Origin: Eubacterium sp. MSJ-21 | Lineage (GTDB): Bacteria; Bacillota; Clostridia; Lachnospirales; Lachnospiraceae | DNA: 64,000 nucleotides | Direction: 5' to 3' | Assembly: GCF_018918185.1 (NCBI RefSeq) | Contig: NZ_JAHLPZ010000003.1 | Coordinates: forward strand, 173,793 to 237,792 | Part shown: positions 19,483-28,281 of the stretch, piece after piece | Layout: each line of letters opens with the position of its first letter | How positions within the stretch are numbered: the first letter of the stretch is position 1 | Made by a program: the position numbers and the translations under genes | Notes under the pieces: model-generated | The model's input: only the letters and a program-made list of their open reading frames with translations | Told to the model about the DNA's origin: nothing | Databases searched by the model: none

Positions 19483-20635
19483 TCAACACTTTATAGAGAA
19501 TTGCCCCAAGCGGCCGCATCGCATTTTTTGCTTCTGCAACCGTATTCGTCTGTGCTCCAACCTCAATCAGTGATGAACGCGGCATTTTATTCAGGTTAAA
19601 ACAATACCCCCGCACATAGATGCGCCGCATCAGATCTCCATACATTGCTTTACCTGCAAGATGCATCTGAAGGCTGAATGCCAGATTATCTATTTTATAT
19701 GGATTATATAAATAATCAATATCTCCGTTTTCATTTGTCCGGCTCACACCATTTAAAAACATGATCTGTGCTGTTGGGACACCATCAATATCACGCACAA
19801 GCCGTACGTCATTCCGCACTCCATCCCGGTGAATATCAAGTACAACCTCTATGGACGGATACTGTTGCAAAACTGCATCCACGCCGTCACTTGCATAATC
19901 ATATGCAAGACTTCGATCCTCCACCCCATCCACAACATCATATACGGTACGATCATGATATACCGGTATTCCATAATCTTCCTCTAAAATCCGTGTCAGT
20001 TCATCCCCCAGTCCGATTACTGTATCCTCGGTCACCCCCGGCCGGCTGTCCGAAAATGTTTCGCTTCCATGTGTATGATAAATCAGAATCTTATACCCAC
20101 CAGAATCTGGATCAATATGCAAATCCTTCGACAGCAATGTATTCGCGGCTAATTCCTCATCTGTCACATTGGTTGAACTATCAATCGTATAACAGTTTCC
20201 TACCAGAAAATCCCGGTTCTGTAATTGTTCCATCGAATATGTAATGCCACCAGAAATCGATAACGGTTCTGCCATAGTTTCTTCTGTCACTGCGTCTCCA
20301 TCGGAAGCGACAGGTACCTGTTGTTCTGTGGTTACATCTGGTTCCAAATCTCCTGTCTCACACGAAAACGCTGTCTCTGTATCGATTCCTGTCGAAATCG
20401 CAACCTTATCCCACCGATTTTCCATCGTATCGGTTTCCATATCTGCAAGCACTGGTACAAACAGATCACGCAGTCTGGAATCAACAGATTCCACATGCAA
20501 TACAGGAGCGACCGTTTCCTTGAAAAAAGTCTGTGCTTTTCCGGACAATGCCATTGTATCCATACGAACCAGCACGCCCAGACACAACGCACAGACAAAG
20601 CATGACAATATAATTTTTACATATTTTCTCTTCAT
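19469..20635 (-). CDS. spoIIP: Stage II sporulation protein P (SpoIIP), 388 aa
   Basis: SpoIIP is the peptidoglycan amidase/endopeptidase of the engulfment DMP complex in the mother cell. A single membrane anchor occupies about 7-26, followed by a Ser/Thr/Glu-rich linker. The catalytic domain has YHTHGSETF (186-194, zinc-binding histidines), VVLDIHRDG (264-272) and the C-terminal MPRSSLIEVGAQTNT segment. It lies 30 nt downstream of gpr, the conserved Firmicute neighbourhood, and supports a genuinely spore-forming host. Confidence 0.94.
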   Translation of the reverse strand: MKRKYVKIILSCFVCALCLGVLVRMDTMALSGKAQTFFKETVAPVLHVESVDSRLRDLFVPVLADMETDTMENRWDKVAISTGIDTETAFSCETGDLEPDVTTEQQVPVASDGDAVTEETMAEPLSISGGITYSMEQLQNRDFLVGNCYTIDSSTNVTDEELAANTLLSKDLHIDPDSGGYKILIYHTHGSETFSDSRPGVTEDTVIGLGDELTRILEEDYGIPVYHDRTVYDVVDGVEDRSLAYDYASDGVDAVLQQYPSIEVVLDIHRDGVRNDVRLVRDIDGVPTAQIMFLNGVSRTNENGDIDYLYNPYKIDNLAFSLQMHLAGKAMYGDLMRRIYVRGYCFNLNKMPRSSLIEVGAQTNTVAEAKNAMRPLGAILYKVLIAQE

Positions 20636-20665
20636 ACCATAAATATATGCACTTACACCGGTATA

Positions 20666-21553
20666 TTATGTTAGAAAACGGTTGATTGCCTCCGATATCG
20701 TATAACTGACTCTTCCTATCAGTTCATCAATATTTTTCGGTGTCACAAACATAGAAGAAACAGTTGGTGTCTGGATAAATTCTACAATTTCCCCCTCATA
20801 CTGCTGAAGAATGGATACGGGTAATTTTTCCAACAGACCTTCCATGGCATGACTGATCATTGCAGGCATGGAAATTACTGTCGGAACACCAATTGCAATC
20901 ACTGGAACGCCCAAAGATTCCTCATTTAATGACAACCTTCGATTTCCGACTCCAGCCCCTGGTGTAATACCTGTATCACATACTTGGATTGTCGTATTTA
21001 AACGTTCTGCTTCTCTCGCAGCAAGTGCATCAATACAAATTACAATATCCGGACTAATCTCCCTGCACAGCGATTGAATGATTGTACTTGTTTCGATTCC
21101 AGTCTGTGCCATGACACCCGGACAAAGTGCAGAAATCTCCATAGAATGATCCACAAATCCCTCGCGAAGCAGATGTCTTGTAATATAAAGATGATCTACA
21201 ACACTTGGTCCAAGTGCATCCGGCGTAATATTCCGGTTCCCCAGACCAATCACAAGAATATGGTCTGCCCCATGAAACAACTCTTTTAAGACATCATGCA
21301 GTGCCAGCACAAACGGCATATGGATATTTTCATCCTCCGAGCAAAGTTTCGGACTTTCCAATGTAATATAATTGCCAATCGGTTTACCAAGTACATCCGC
21401 GCCTGCTTGATTCAAAACACGAATATGTGTCTTTGTCAATCCATATTCAATATCTTCATATGTTTCTACACACACACCCGGAATATCATTTTTCTCTGAG
21501 ATATCTTCCTTTAATTCCAGGGCAAGATCGGTTCGTACATAATTTTCCAGCAT
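20666..21553 (-). CDS. gpr: Spore germination protease GPR (A25 family), 295 aa
   Basis: GPR degrades small acid-soluble spore proteins at germination. The N-terminus MLENYVRTDLALE includes the conserved RTDLA around the autoprocessing region, giving a very short propeptide. VIGLGNRNITPDALGP (about 99-114) and ALCPGVMAQTGIET are the hallmark segments, with CIDALAAR further on. Its ribosome binding site lies within a terminator-like hairpin immediately upstream. Length is somewhat below the Bacillus protein but normal for Clostridia. Confidence 0.95.
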   Translation of the reverse strand: MLENYVRTDLALELKEDISEKNDIPGVCVETYEDIEYGLTKTHIRVLNQAGADVLGKPIGNYITLESPKLCSEDENIHMPFVLALHDVLKELFHGADHILVIGLGNRNITPDALGPSVVDHLYITRHLLREGFVDHSMEISALCPGVMAQTGIETSTIIQSLCREISPDIVICIDALAAREAERLNTTIQVCDTGITPGAGVGNRRLSLNEESLGVPVIAIGVPTVISMPAMISHAMEGLLEKLPVSILQQYEGEIVEFIQTPTVSSMFVTPKNIDELIGRVSYTISEAINRFLT

Positions 21554-21587
21554 AAAAAATACTACTCCTTTTTTCTGAGTAGTATTT
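21554..21587 (-). terminator. Terminator-like hairpin overlapping the gpr ribosome binding site
   Basis: Eleven-bp perfect arms (21557-21567 and 21577-21587) enclose a 9-nt loop. On the minus strand the 3' arm runs into six T residues that directly abut the gpr ATG (21551-21553). The AAGGAG ribosome binding site of gpr spans the loop and the start of the 3' arm. Confidence 0.75.
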
Positions 21588-21619
21588 CCATTTTGATATA
21601 ACTTATGTACGCCATATTC

Positions 21620-22135
21620 TTAACAGGACTGAACCGGATTGTCTACCGCAAGCGCAATCGCCTGCACACACTCCTCCATTGTCTTTCCATCACAAGGGAT
21701 TGTAAGCTGTGCATATTTCTCATAATATGGTTTGCGCTCTGCATACAGATCTGCCAGTGTCTTTCCCGGCTTCATCGCGATACCACGCGTCGAGATATTG
21801 TTCACACGACGGATGATTTCCTCGCAGCTTACATCAAGATATACGATCAGCCCCTGCTCGCCTAGGTGATTCATAGCTTCTTCCGAAAAAATAGCGCTCC
21901 CTCCCGTCGCAATCACGGATGCTTCCGTGTTGATATCCCGCAGCACCTGATTCTCAATCGCAAGAAATGCATCGATGCCTTTCTCATTGATGATATCAAC
22001 CAACGTCTTTTCTTCCTGTCTCTGGATCAGCAGGTCTCCATCAATAAAATGATAATTGATTGCCTTTGCGAGCAGTACGCCGATTGTACTTTTTCCACTT
22101 CCCGGCATACCGATTAATACTATATTTTTCTTCAT
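21620..22135 (-). CDS. aroK: Shikimate kinase, 171 aa
   Basis: The enzyme phosphorylates shikimate at the 3-hydroxyl in chorismate synthesis. Walker A is GMPGSGKS (9-16), followed by the FIDGD segment (30-34), the shikimate-binding region, GG in ATGGS (77-81) and the LID-region arginines near RKPYYEKYA. The ATG at 22133-22135 has AAAGGA upstream; an upstream extension of 32 codons lacks family similarity and is left out. It follows the small Cys-rich gene by about 110 nt, which hold no clear gene. Confidence 0.92.
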   Translation of the reverse strand: MKKNIVLIGMPGSGKSTIGVLLAKAINYHFIDGDLLIQRQEEKTLVDIINEKGIDAFLAIENQVLRDINTEASVIATGGSAIFSEEAMNHLGEQGLIVYLDVSCEEIIRRVNNISTRGIAMKPGKTLADLYAERKPYYEKYAQLTIPCDGKTMEECVQAIALAVDNPVQSC

Positions 22136-22245
22136 CTTTTTTCCTTTCAATTTAATATAATAATTACGATTTCTCCGTTCTTCGAACTCTCGAAATCGTA
22201 ACAGACATGCATGCGCATTCCGGACTATCATCCTACATGCTTATG

Positions 22246-22449
22246 TCACATCTGATGCCTTACAACCCGATACTCATCGCCGTTCTTATAATAAGGGCAG
22301 GTATAATGGCTGTCCCCATACAACCGTGCAATCTCATCCTCGTCCATACTCACGTCACAGATATATTCCTCATATTCCTCGTCATAGATCAGATACGCAC
22401 ATGTATCGCAGCTCGTCTGTATCTCTGTTTTTTTCTTCTTATTCTCCAT
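22246..22449 (-). CDS. Small cysteine-rich acidic protein, 67 aa (DUF6472-like)
   Basis: The protein has a CxxC pair (SCDTCAYL, C14 and C17) and later cysteines in YICDVSMDEDE and YTCPYYK, which together suggest a single zinc-binding site. It resembles a small conserved clostridial family of unknown function. Its ATG overlaps the stop of the thiE-HAD gene (TAATG), so translation is coupled to that gene. Confidence 0.75.
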   Translation of the reverse strand: MENKKKKTEIQTSCDTCAYLIYDEEYEEYICDVSMDEDEIARLYGDSHYTCPYYKNGDEYRVVRHQM

Positions 22450-23768
22450 TATGCAAACACCACCTGTTCATCTGTAATCCGGCAGATTTCTTCCCAGCTA
22501 TCCCTTGCCACATCGTCATAAACCGCAACCGTCACGAATCCGGCTTTCTTCGCTGTATACATAGCCCGCAGACTGTCCTCAAATATCACACAATCCATCG
22601 CAGCGATCTGCATATTTGCACAGGCAAGCTCATAAACTGCCGGTGATTCTTTGCTCGCCCCCGCCATCGTACAGCTGACGATCGTATCAACATCCGCCAT
22701 AAGTCCGGTACGCTCTAATACCATCTCACTCAAATTGATTTCATTTGCCGTTGCAACCGCCACCTTATAACCATCCCGTTTCATCCACTTCACAAGCTCG
22801 TAGGCATATGGCTTTAGCGGAATCTTATTCCGGTATTCCTCGATTACCATATTCTGAAAATCATCAAAGATTTCCTCAGCGGTCTTCGGAATATCAAACC
22901 GTTCTTTAATAAAATGCGCCGCCTGAATAAGTGTCATCGTTGCCACCTGATGATGGAACTCCGCATCCGGGCAGATACCATATCGACCGATATATTCCAC
23001 ATCCAGCGTCCGCCACATCGGCATACTGTCAATCAGCGTCCCGTCCATATCAAAAAGCACACCCTTCTTACCTTGTAAGAGTGGTGTCAGTTTCTTGTAT
23101 AAAATATCAAACTGTTCTGTCTTTGCAAGCATCTCCTGCACCTGTGCCTTAAGCGCTTTGGTCGCTGTCTCAATCTCTTCCTGTGCGAAGATCGCGGATA
23201 CCACCGCGACGCCTGCCACATCGCAGCCAACTAATTGATCAATATTCTCCGCACTGACACCTCCGATTGCCACAACCGGAATCCGCACAGCACGACAGAT
23301 GTCCCGCAACGTCTTCAAAGAGAGTGCTGTTACATTCCTCTTTGTCGTTGTCACAAATACTGAACCGGAGCCAAGGTAATCGGCACCCTGTTTTTCGGCA
23401 AGCAGTGCTTCCTCTACATTGTGTGCAGATACACCGATGATTGCCGCATCTCCAAGGATAGCACGTGCCTCTTCCACCTGCATATCGCCCTGTCCTAAGT
23501 GTACGCCATCTGCCTGACAGGCTTTTGCAAGTGCGACATTATCGTTGATAATAAGCGGAACACCGTATCTCTGTGTCAGTTTCTTAATCTCCGTTGCCTC
23601 CGCAAGAAATGTATCTTCGGAAAGTTCCTTTTCCCGCAGCTGTACGATCGTCGCTCCACCCTTGATAGCCGCTTCCACAGCATCACACAGGGTTGCATAT
23701 CGTTCTTTCCTGATTGATTTTGTATCTGTTACAGCATAGACCTGTAACTGTTCTTTATTTATCTTCAT
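22449..23768 (-). CDS. thiE: Thiamine phosphate synthase fused to a HAD phosphatase, 439 aa
   Basis: The N-terminal half (about 1-210) is ThiE, joining HMP-PP and HET-P to thiamine phosphate. It shows VQLREK, GVHLGQGD, GSGSVFVTTTK and VAIGGVS. The C-terminal half is a HAD-superfamily hydrolase with the nucleophile motif LFDMDGTLIDS, a helical cap and FEDSLRAMYTAKKAG as motif III/IV. The ATG at 23766-23768 is preferred, as upstream residues are low-complexity and non-homologous. The linkage to thiD suggests the HAD half acts on a thiamine pathway phosphate ester. The intact catalytic residues argue for activity in both halves. Confidence 0.9.
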   Translation of the reverse strand: MKINKEQLQVYAVTDTKSIRKERYATLCDAVEAAIKGGATIVQLREKELSEDTFLAEATEIKKLTQRYGVPLIINDNVALAKACQADGVHLGQGDMQVEEARAILGDAAIIGVSAHNVEEALLAEKQGADYLGSGSVFVTTTKRNVTALSLKTLRDICRAVRIPVVAIGGVSAENIDQLVGCDVAGVAVVSAIFAQEEIETATKALKAQVQEMLAKTEQFDILYKKLTPLLQGKKGVLFDMDGTLIDSMPMWRTLDVEYIGRYGICPDAEFHHQVATMTLIQAAHFIKERFDIPKTAEEIFDDFQNMVIEEYRNKIPLKPYAYELVKWMKRDGYKVAVATANEINLSEMVLERTGLMADVDTIVSCTMAGASKESPAVYELACANMQIAAMDCVIFEDSLRAMYTAKKAGFVTVAVYDDVARDSWEEICRITDEQVVFA

Positions 23769-23839
23769 TTTATGTTTATTCTCCAGATTTTTACCTGACT
23801 TTTCTCTTTTACTCTCACGCCATTTTCCCGTAAAAATCG

Positions 23840-24667
23840 TTATAAAGATCTGACGTTTTCCTGTATCTGCCATCCATGGTCGATTGGCCCACTCCCTTTG
23901 CCGAGATCAAGGCCTGACGAAAGTGCGCCACTAAGATAACTTTTGGCATAGCTGATACTCTGCGCAACCGAATATCCTTTTGCCAGTCCACACGCTATTG
24001 CAGAGGATAAAGTACATCCGGTACCATGTGTATTCGGATTGTCGATGCGTGAACCGTGGAACCAGACCACCTCGGTTCCAACTAACACATCACTCGCATC
24101 CTCAACCGCATGTCCGCCCTTGATCAGCATCTGGGAATGAAATCTGTCATACAGGCATCTTCCTGCCTGTTCCATATCTGCTTTAGACTGAATGGTCATT
24201 CCGGTAAGCAGCCCTGCTTCCGGGATATTCGGCGTAATCAGTGTCGCAAGCGGAAGAAGCATCTCCGTCAGACAGGAAATCGCATCTTCCTTTAACAATC
24301 TGCTTCCGCTCGTCGCAACCATCACCGGATCCACAACTATATTTTCCGCATGCCAATCATTCAATGCTTCTGCAATCGTTTTTATCAGGGCTTTATCGGA
24401 TACCATGCCAATCTTCACAGCTTTCGGCGGAATATCCAAAAACACTGCGTCAATCTGCTTCCGCAGAAATTCCGGTGTCACATCCATAATACCGGTAACT
24501 CCCATCGTGTTTTGCGCAGTCAGTGCTGTGATGGCTGACATACCATAGCAGTCATTTGCAAGCATCGTCTTTAAATCTGCCTGTATCCCCGCACCACCGG
24601 AGCTATCCGAACCAGCAATAGAAAGCACTGGCGCAAGGCTCCGATTAGTTAATTTCTTTTCATCCAT
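23840..24667 (-). CDS. thiD: Hydroxymethylpyrimidine/phosphomethylpyrimidine kinase ThiD, 275 aa
   Basis: ThiD phosphorylates HMP to HMP-P and HMP-PP for thiamine synthesis. The ribokinase-fold signatures are SIAGSDSSGGAGIQADLKT (about 16-34), KIGMV, VVDPVMVATSG, LITPNIPEA and the anion hole GTGCTLSSAIA. GGAG precedes the ATG. It is directly upstream of the thiE-HAD fusion, with only a short gap. A terminator hairpin separates it from fabZ, and no obvious promoter lies between the hairpin and the start codon. Confidence 0.95.
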   Translation of the reverse strand: MDEKKLTNRSLAPVLSIAGSDSSGGAGIQADLKTMLANDCYGMSAITALTAQNTMGVTGIMDVTPEFLRKQIDAVFLDIPPKAVKIGMVSDKALIKTIAEALNDWHAENIVVDPVMVATSGSRLLKEDAISCLTEMLLPLATLITPNIPEAGLLTGMTIQSKADMEQAGRCLYDRFHSQMLIKGGHAVEDASDVLVGTEVVWFHGSRIDNPNTHGTGCTLSSAIACGLAKGYSVAQSISYAKSYLSGALSSGLDLGKGSGPIDHGWQIQENVRSL

Positions 24668-24684
24668 CTATTATATTACTCCTT

Positions 24685-24713
24685 AAAAAATAGAGCTGTC
24701 TACGACAGCCCTA
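24685..24713 (-). terminator. Terminator between fabZ and thiD
   Basis: TAGAGCTGTC (24691-24700) pairs with GACAGCCCTA (24704-24713) around TAC. The minus strand continues into a run of six T and then directly into the thiD ribosome binding site AAGGAG. Confidence 0.8.
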
Positions 24714-24727
24714 TTATTATACACGAT

Positions 24728-25156
24728 TTATGCGCCTACGACAAATGTAAGTTCTGCCGTCACTGCAACTTTTCCATCTACCTTTGCGACAGCCTTTCCG
24801 GAACCGATCGGTCCCTTCTGGTCTATAATCTCACATTCCATCTCGATTACATCGCCCGGCGTGATCTGTTTCTTAAATCTTGCATTCTTGATACCACCGA
24901 AAAATGCAGTCTTTCCTTTGTGTTCTTCCTCGGACAAAATCGCAATCGCACCAACCTGCGCAAGTGCCTCGATCACAAGTACGCCAGGCATGACATGCTG
25001 TGTTGGAAAATGTCCCAGAAACTGCATCTCATTCACGGATACGCATTTCACACCCTTCGCCCATTTGCCCGGTTCAAAATCTGTAATTCGGTCAACTAAC
25101 TGGAACGGATAACGATGTGGCAAAATCTCCTGTATCTGATTTGAATTTAATTCCAT
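24728..25156 (-). CDS. fabZ: 3-hydroxyacyl-ACP dehydratase FabZ, 142 aa
   Basis: FabZ dehydrates beta-hydroxyacyl-ACP in fatty acid elongation. The hot-dog fold has LPHRYPFQLVDRI near 12-24, the catalytic histidine in LGHFPTQH (H49) and the catalytic glutamate in VIEALAQ (E63). Length is typical. It is the last gene of the fab operon, ending just before the terminator at 24685-24713. Confidence 0.97.
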   Translation of the reverse strand: MELNSNQIQEILPHRYPFQLVDRITDFEPGKWAKGVKCVSVNEMQFLGHFPTQHVMPGVLVIEALAQVGAIAILSEEEHKGKTAFFGGIKNARFKKQITPGDVIEMECEIIDQKGPIGSGKAVAKVDGKVAVTAELTFVVGA

Positions 25157-25179
25157 CTTCTTCTCCTTTGTCCTGCAAT

Positions 25180-26418
25180 CTACGCCTCAAACTTCTTCAG
25201 CAGAATACTTGCGTTATGTCCACCAAATCCAAGAGAGTTTGAAAGTGCATATTCTACCTGTACATTTCTGCCTTCATTTGGAACGATATCCAGATCACAT
25301 TCTTCATCCGGCACCTGATAGTTAATCGTTGCAGGAATAAATCCATCATGCAATGCAAGTGTTGTGATAACCGCTTCTACCGCGCCACTACCGCCAAGCA
25401 GATGTCCGGTCATAGACTTTGTAGAGCTTACCATCAGCTTATATGCATGCTCACCAAATGTTGTCTTGATTGCCATTGTCTCACCTGCATCATTTAAGTG
25501 TGTGGATGTACCATGTGCATTGATATAGCCAACCTGCTCCGGCTTGATTCCTGCATCCTTTACTGCCATTGCCATACACGCTGCTCCGCCTGCTCCATCC
25601 GGACATGGTGCTGTGATATGGTATGCATCACAAGTCGCACCGTATCCGACAACCTCGCCGAGGATTTCCGCACCACGCGCCTTCGCATGCTCATACTCTT
25701 CTAATACAAGGGCACCGGCACCTTCACCCATGACGAATCCGGCACGCTCCTTATCAAATGGAATCGAAGCACGATTCTTATCCGTTGTTGTATTCAATGC
25801 CTGCATCGCTGTAAATCCACCGATTGCCATATCCGTGATTGCTGCCTCAGAACCGCCACAGATCATGACATCTGCATATCCATCACGAATATAATGGAAG
25901 CTGTCACCAACTGCATTATTGCCGGATGCACAGGCAGTTACAACGCAAGTACAGATACCTTTAAATCCAAAACGGATTGCGATATTTCCGGCACCCATGT
26001 TCGCGATTGTCATCGGAATATAGAATGGGGAGATCTTGTCGAAACCACGTCTCTCGCCAGTCTGGTAGTTTTTCTCTGTGACTTCCATGCCGCCGATACC
26101 GCTGGAGAAGATGACTCCACAGCGTTCCGCATCTTCCTTCTCCATATCCAGTCCACTCTGCTTGAATGCCTCATCCGCCGCAACAACAGCGTACTGCGCA
26201 TAACGGTCCATACGTCTGGCATCCTTCTTGTCGATTACGGCTGTTACATCCAGATTCTTTACCTCTCCGGCAAGCTTCACTGCATGGTTTGTCGTATCAA
26301 TTCTTGTAATCTCATCAATTCCGCAGACACCTTTTTTTACATTTTCCCATGTGGTCTCTACGTTATTTCCCAAAGGGTTTACAGTTCCTAAACCTGTAAT
26401 CACAACTCTTCTGCTCAT
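25180..26418 (-). CDS. fabF: Beta-ketoacyl-ACP synthase II (FabF), 412 aa
   Basis: FabF condenses malonyl-ACP with acyl-ACP. The Cys-His-His triad is C163 (TACASGNNAVGD), H302 (AHGTSTHLND) and H339 (TGHLLGGSGAVEA). The N-terminal MSRRVVITGLGTVNPLGN and the C-terminal SNSLGFGGHNAS are classical. It overlaps neither neighbour and sits between fabG and fabZ in the operon. Confidence 0.98.
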   Translation of the reverse strand: MSRRVVITGLGTVNPLGNNVETTWENVKKGVCGIDEITRIDTTNHAVKLAGEVKNLDVTAVIDKKDARRMDRYAQYAVVAADEAFKQSGLDMEKEDAERCGVIFSSGIGGMEVTEKNYQTGERRGFDKISPFYIPMTIANMGAGNIAIRFGFKGICTCVVTACASGNNAVGDSFHYIRDGYADVMICGGSEAAITDMAIGGFTAMQALNTTTDKNRASIPFDKERAGFVMGEGAGALVLEEYEHAKARGAEILGEVVGYGATCDAYHITAPCPDGAGGAACMAMAVKDAGIKPEQVGYINAHGTSTHLNDAGETMAIKTTFGEHAYKLMVSSTKSMTGHLLGGSGAVEAVITTLALHDGFIPATINYQVPDEECDLDIVPNEGRNVQVEYALSNSLGFGGHNASILLKKFEA

Positions 26419-26427
26419 TTTTCCCTC

Positions 26428-27171
26428 CTACATTGCCATACCGCCATCTACACAGATGACCTGACCGGTAATATAACTTGCATCATCACTTGCTAAAAAC
26501 CGGACAAGATTTGCAACATCTTCTACCTTGCCAAGCTTCTTCATCGGAATACTCTTTAAGTTCTCTTCCACAACAGCCTCCGGCAGATTTGCTGTCATAT
26601 CTGTCTCAATAAATCCCGGTGCCACCGCATTTACGGTGATGCCACGGGAACCGATCTCCTTCGCAACAGATTTTGTCATACCAATCAGTCCTGCCTTGCT
26701 GGATGCGTAGTTGACCTGTCCGGCATTTCCACGGACACCGACCACGCTGCTGATGTTGATGATATGTCCGCGCTTCTGCTTGAGCATAATCTTCGATACA
26801 TGCTTGATGCACAAAAATGCGCCCTTTAAGTTCGTATCAATGACCTGCTCGAAATCTTCCTCTGTCATCTTCAGCATCAGATTATCCTTCGTGATACCTG
26901 CATTGTTCACTAAGATATCAATACTTCCATATTCTTCCTTTACCTTTGCTACAAGTGCCTGCACATCTTCATTTTTTGCAACATCCGCCTGAATCGCAGA
27001 TGCCTTTACACCATAGGTCTCACACAACTTTACTGTCTCTTCGGCACCGGCTGCGCCATGTGCATAACAAGTTACGACATTGGCACCTGCCTGTGCAAGT
27101 GCAACACAGATTGCACGTCCGATTCCACGGCTGCCGCCTGTGACAATGGCTGTTTTATTCTCTAATGTCAT
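26428..27171 (-). CDS. fabG: 3-oxoacyl-ACP reductase FabG, 247 aa
   Basis: FabG is the NADPH-dependent short-chain reductase of the elongation cycle. It has the cofactor motif TGGSRGIG (11-18), NNAG (89-92), the active-site serine in INISSVVG, and YASSK with Y155 and K159. The ATG at 27169-27171 with GGAGG 5 nt upstream is chosen; a start four codons earlier overlaps that ribosome binding site. Confidence 0.97.
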   Translation of the reverse strand: MTLENKTAIVTGGSRGIGRAICVALAQAGANVVTCYAHGAAGAEETVKLCETYGVKASAIQADVAKNEDVQALVAKVKEEYGSIDILVNNAGITKDNLMLKMTEEDFEQVIDTNLKGAFLCIKHVSKIMLKQKRGHIINISSVVGVRGNAGQVNYASSKAGLIGMTKSVAKEIGSRGITVNAVAPGFIETDMTANLPEAVVEENLKSIPMKKLGKVEDVANLVRFLASDDASYITGQVICVDGGMAM

Positions 27172-27237
27172 AGATTCCTCCATCTTTTATTACCACTACG
27201 CGAAGTACAATAACCTGCACGTATATCCGCGTACCGC

Positions 27238-28182
27238 TTATTTCCCAAGTGCTTCAAGCACCGCATTTAATGAATCAATATCTTCTACAGAATACGTAGC
27301 AAAACTGCGGTCGATCTTCTTCACGAATCCGGAAAGTGTCTTTCCCGGACCAACCTCGATGAAAGTGTCGACACCCTGCTCAATCATATACTTAATAGAA
27401 TCCTCAAAATATACACTGCTCTGTACCTGTGTCTCAAGCATCTGAGGAATTGTCTTATCTGCTGCAAGCTCCTTACCGGTTGCATTGAACAGTACCGGGA
27501 ACTTCATCTCTCCGAAATGCTCGTTCTTAAAACGCTCCGCAAGCTTATCCCCCGCCGGCTTCATCAAGGATGTATGGAATGGTCCGCTGACTGCGACAGG
27601 CACAATTCTTCTTGCACCCTTCTCCATCATCAGCTCTCCGGCTCTTGTGATAACCGGTGTATCACCGGATACAGTTACCTGAACCGGTGTGTTATAGTTT
27701 GCAACCTCAGCGATATGGAACTCGCTGTCTGCAAATTCATCCTCAGCCTGCTTGCAGCATGCCTTAATAGTCTCACGGTCGAGACTCATAACAGCGATCA
27801 TACCGGTGTCTCTACCGGTAACTGCCTCTTCCATCGCTTTACCACGGTATGCAACAAGATCGATTACCTGCTGTTCCTCGAATACACCTGCCGCATAGAG
27901 TGCAGAATACTCACCAAGCGAAAGTCCGGCTGCAATCTCCGGTACGATGCCCTTTGCTTCCAGAATCTTTGTCACGCCAACCGCAAAGGCTACCATACAT
28001 GGCTGCGTGTATCTTGTCTGTCCAAGCTTCTCAATTGGACCATCAAAACAACACTCCTTCACATCAAAATCCAGCTTTACATTGTCAAATACTTCGCGGA
28101 ACTCCGGATATGCCTCATAGAGATCTTTTCCCATTCCAACATGTTGTGCACCCTGGCCAGCATATAAAAAACCGATTTTCAT
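27238..28182 (-). CDS. fabD: Malonyl-CoA:ACP transacylase FabD, 314 aa
   Basis: FabD loads malonyl groups onto ACP. The nucleophile serine is S88 in GLSLGE, H203 lies in GPFHTSLM, and GQGAQHVGMG is at 9-18. The ATG at 28180-28182 is preceded by AGGAGG. The 100-nt gap to fabK holds a short hairpin (28247-28265) and no gene; it is too short for the acpP gene that often lies nearby in related operons. Confidence 0.97.
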   Translation of the reverse strand: MKIGFLYAGQGAQHVGMGKDLYEAYPEFREVFDNVKLDFDVKECCFDGPIEKLGQTRYTQPCMVAFAVGVTKILEAKGIVPEIAAGLSLGEYSALYAAGVFEEQQVIDLVAYRGKAMEEAVTGRDTGMIAVMSLDRETIKACCKQAEDEFADSEFHIAEVANYNTPVQVTVSGDTPVITRAGELMMEKGARRIVPVAVSGPFHTSLMKPAGDKLAERFKNEHFGEMKFPVLFNATGKELAADKTIPQMLETQVQSSVYFEDSIKYMIEQGVDTFIEVGPGKTLSGFVKKIDRSFATYSVEDIDSLNAVLEALGK

Positions 28183-28281
28183 AATTTCCTCCTGCTTATC
28201 TTTCACAATTCTGACTAATTCAGATTCATATTTTATAAGATCGTGCGGGACATAACATTTGTCCCTCTTTTCATATTTTTA

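Noticed and set aside
28205..28265. Short inverted repeats between fabK and fabD (28210-28224 and 28247-28265)
   Set aside because: Arms of only 5-6 bp, no T run and no match I would trust to FapR or FabT sites, so no regulatory claim is made.
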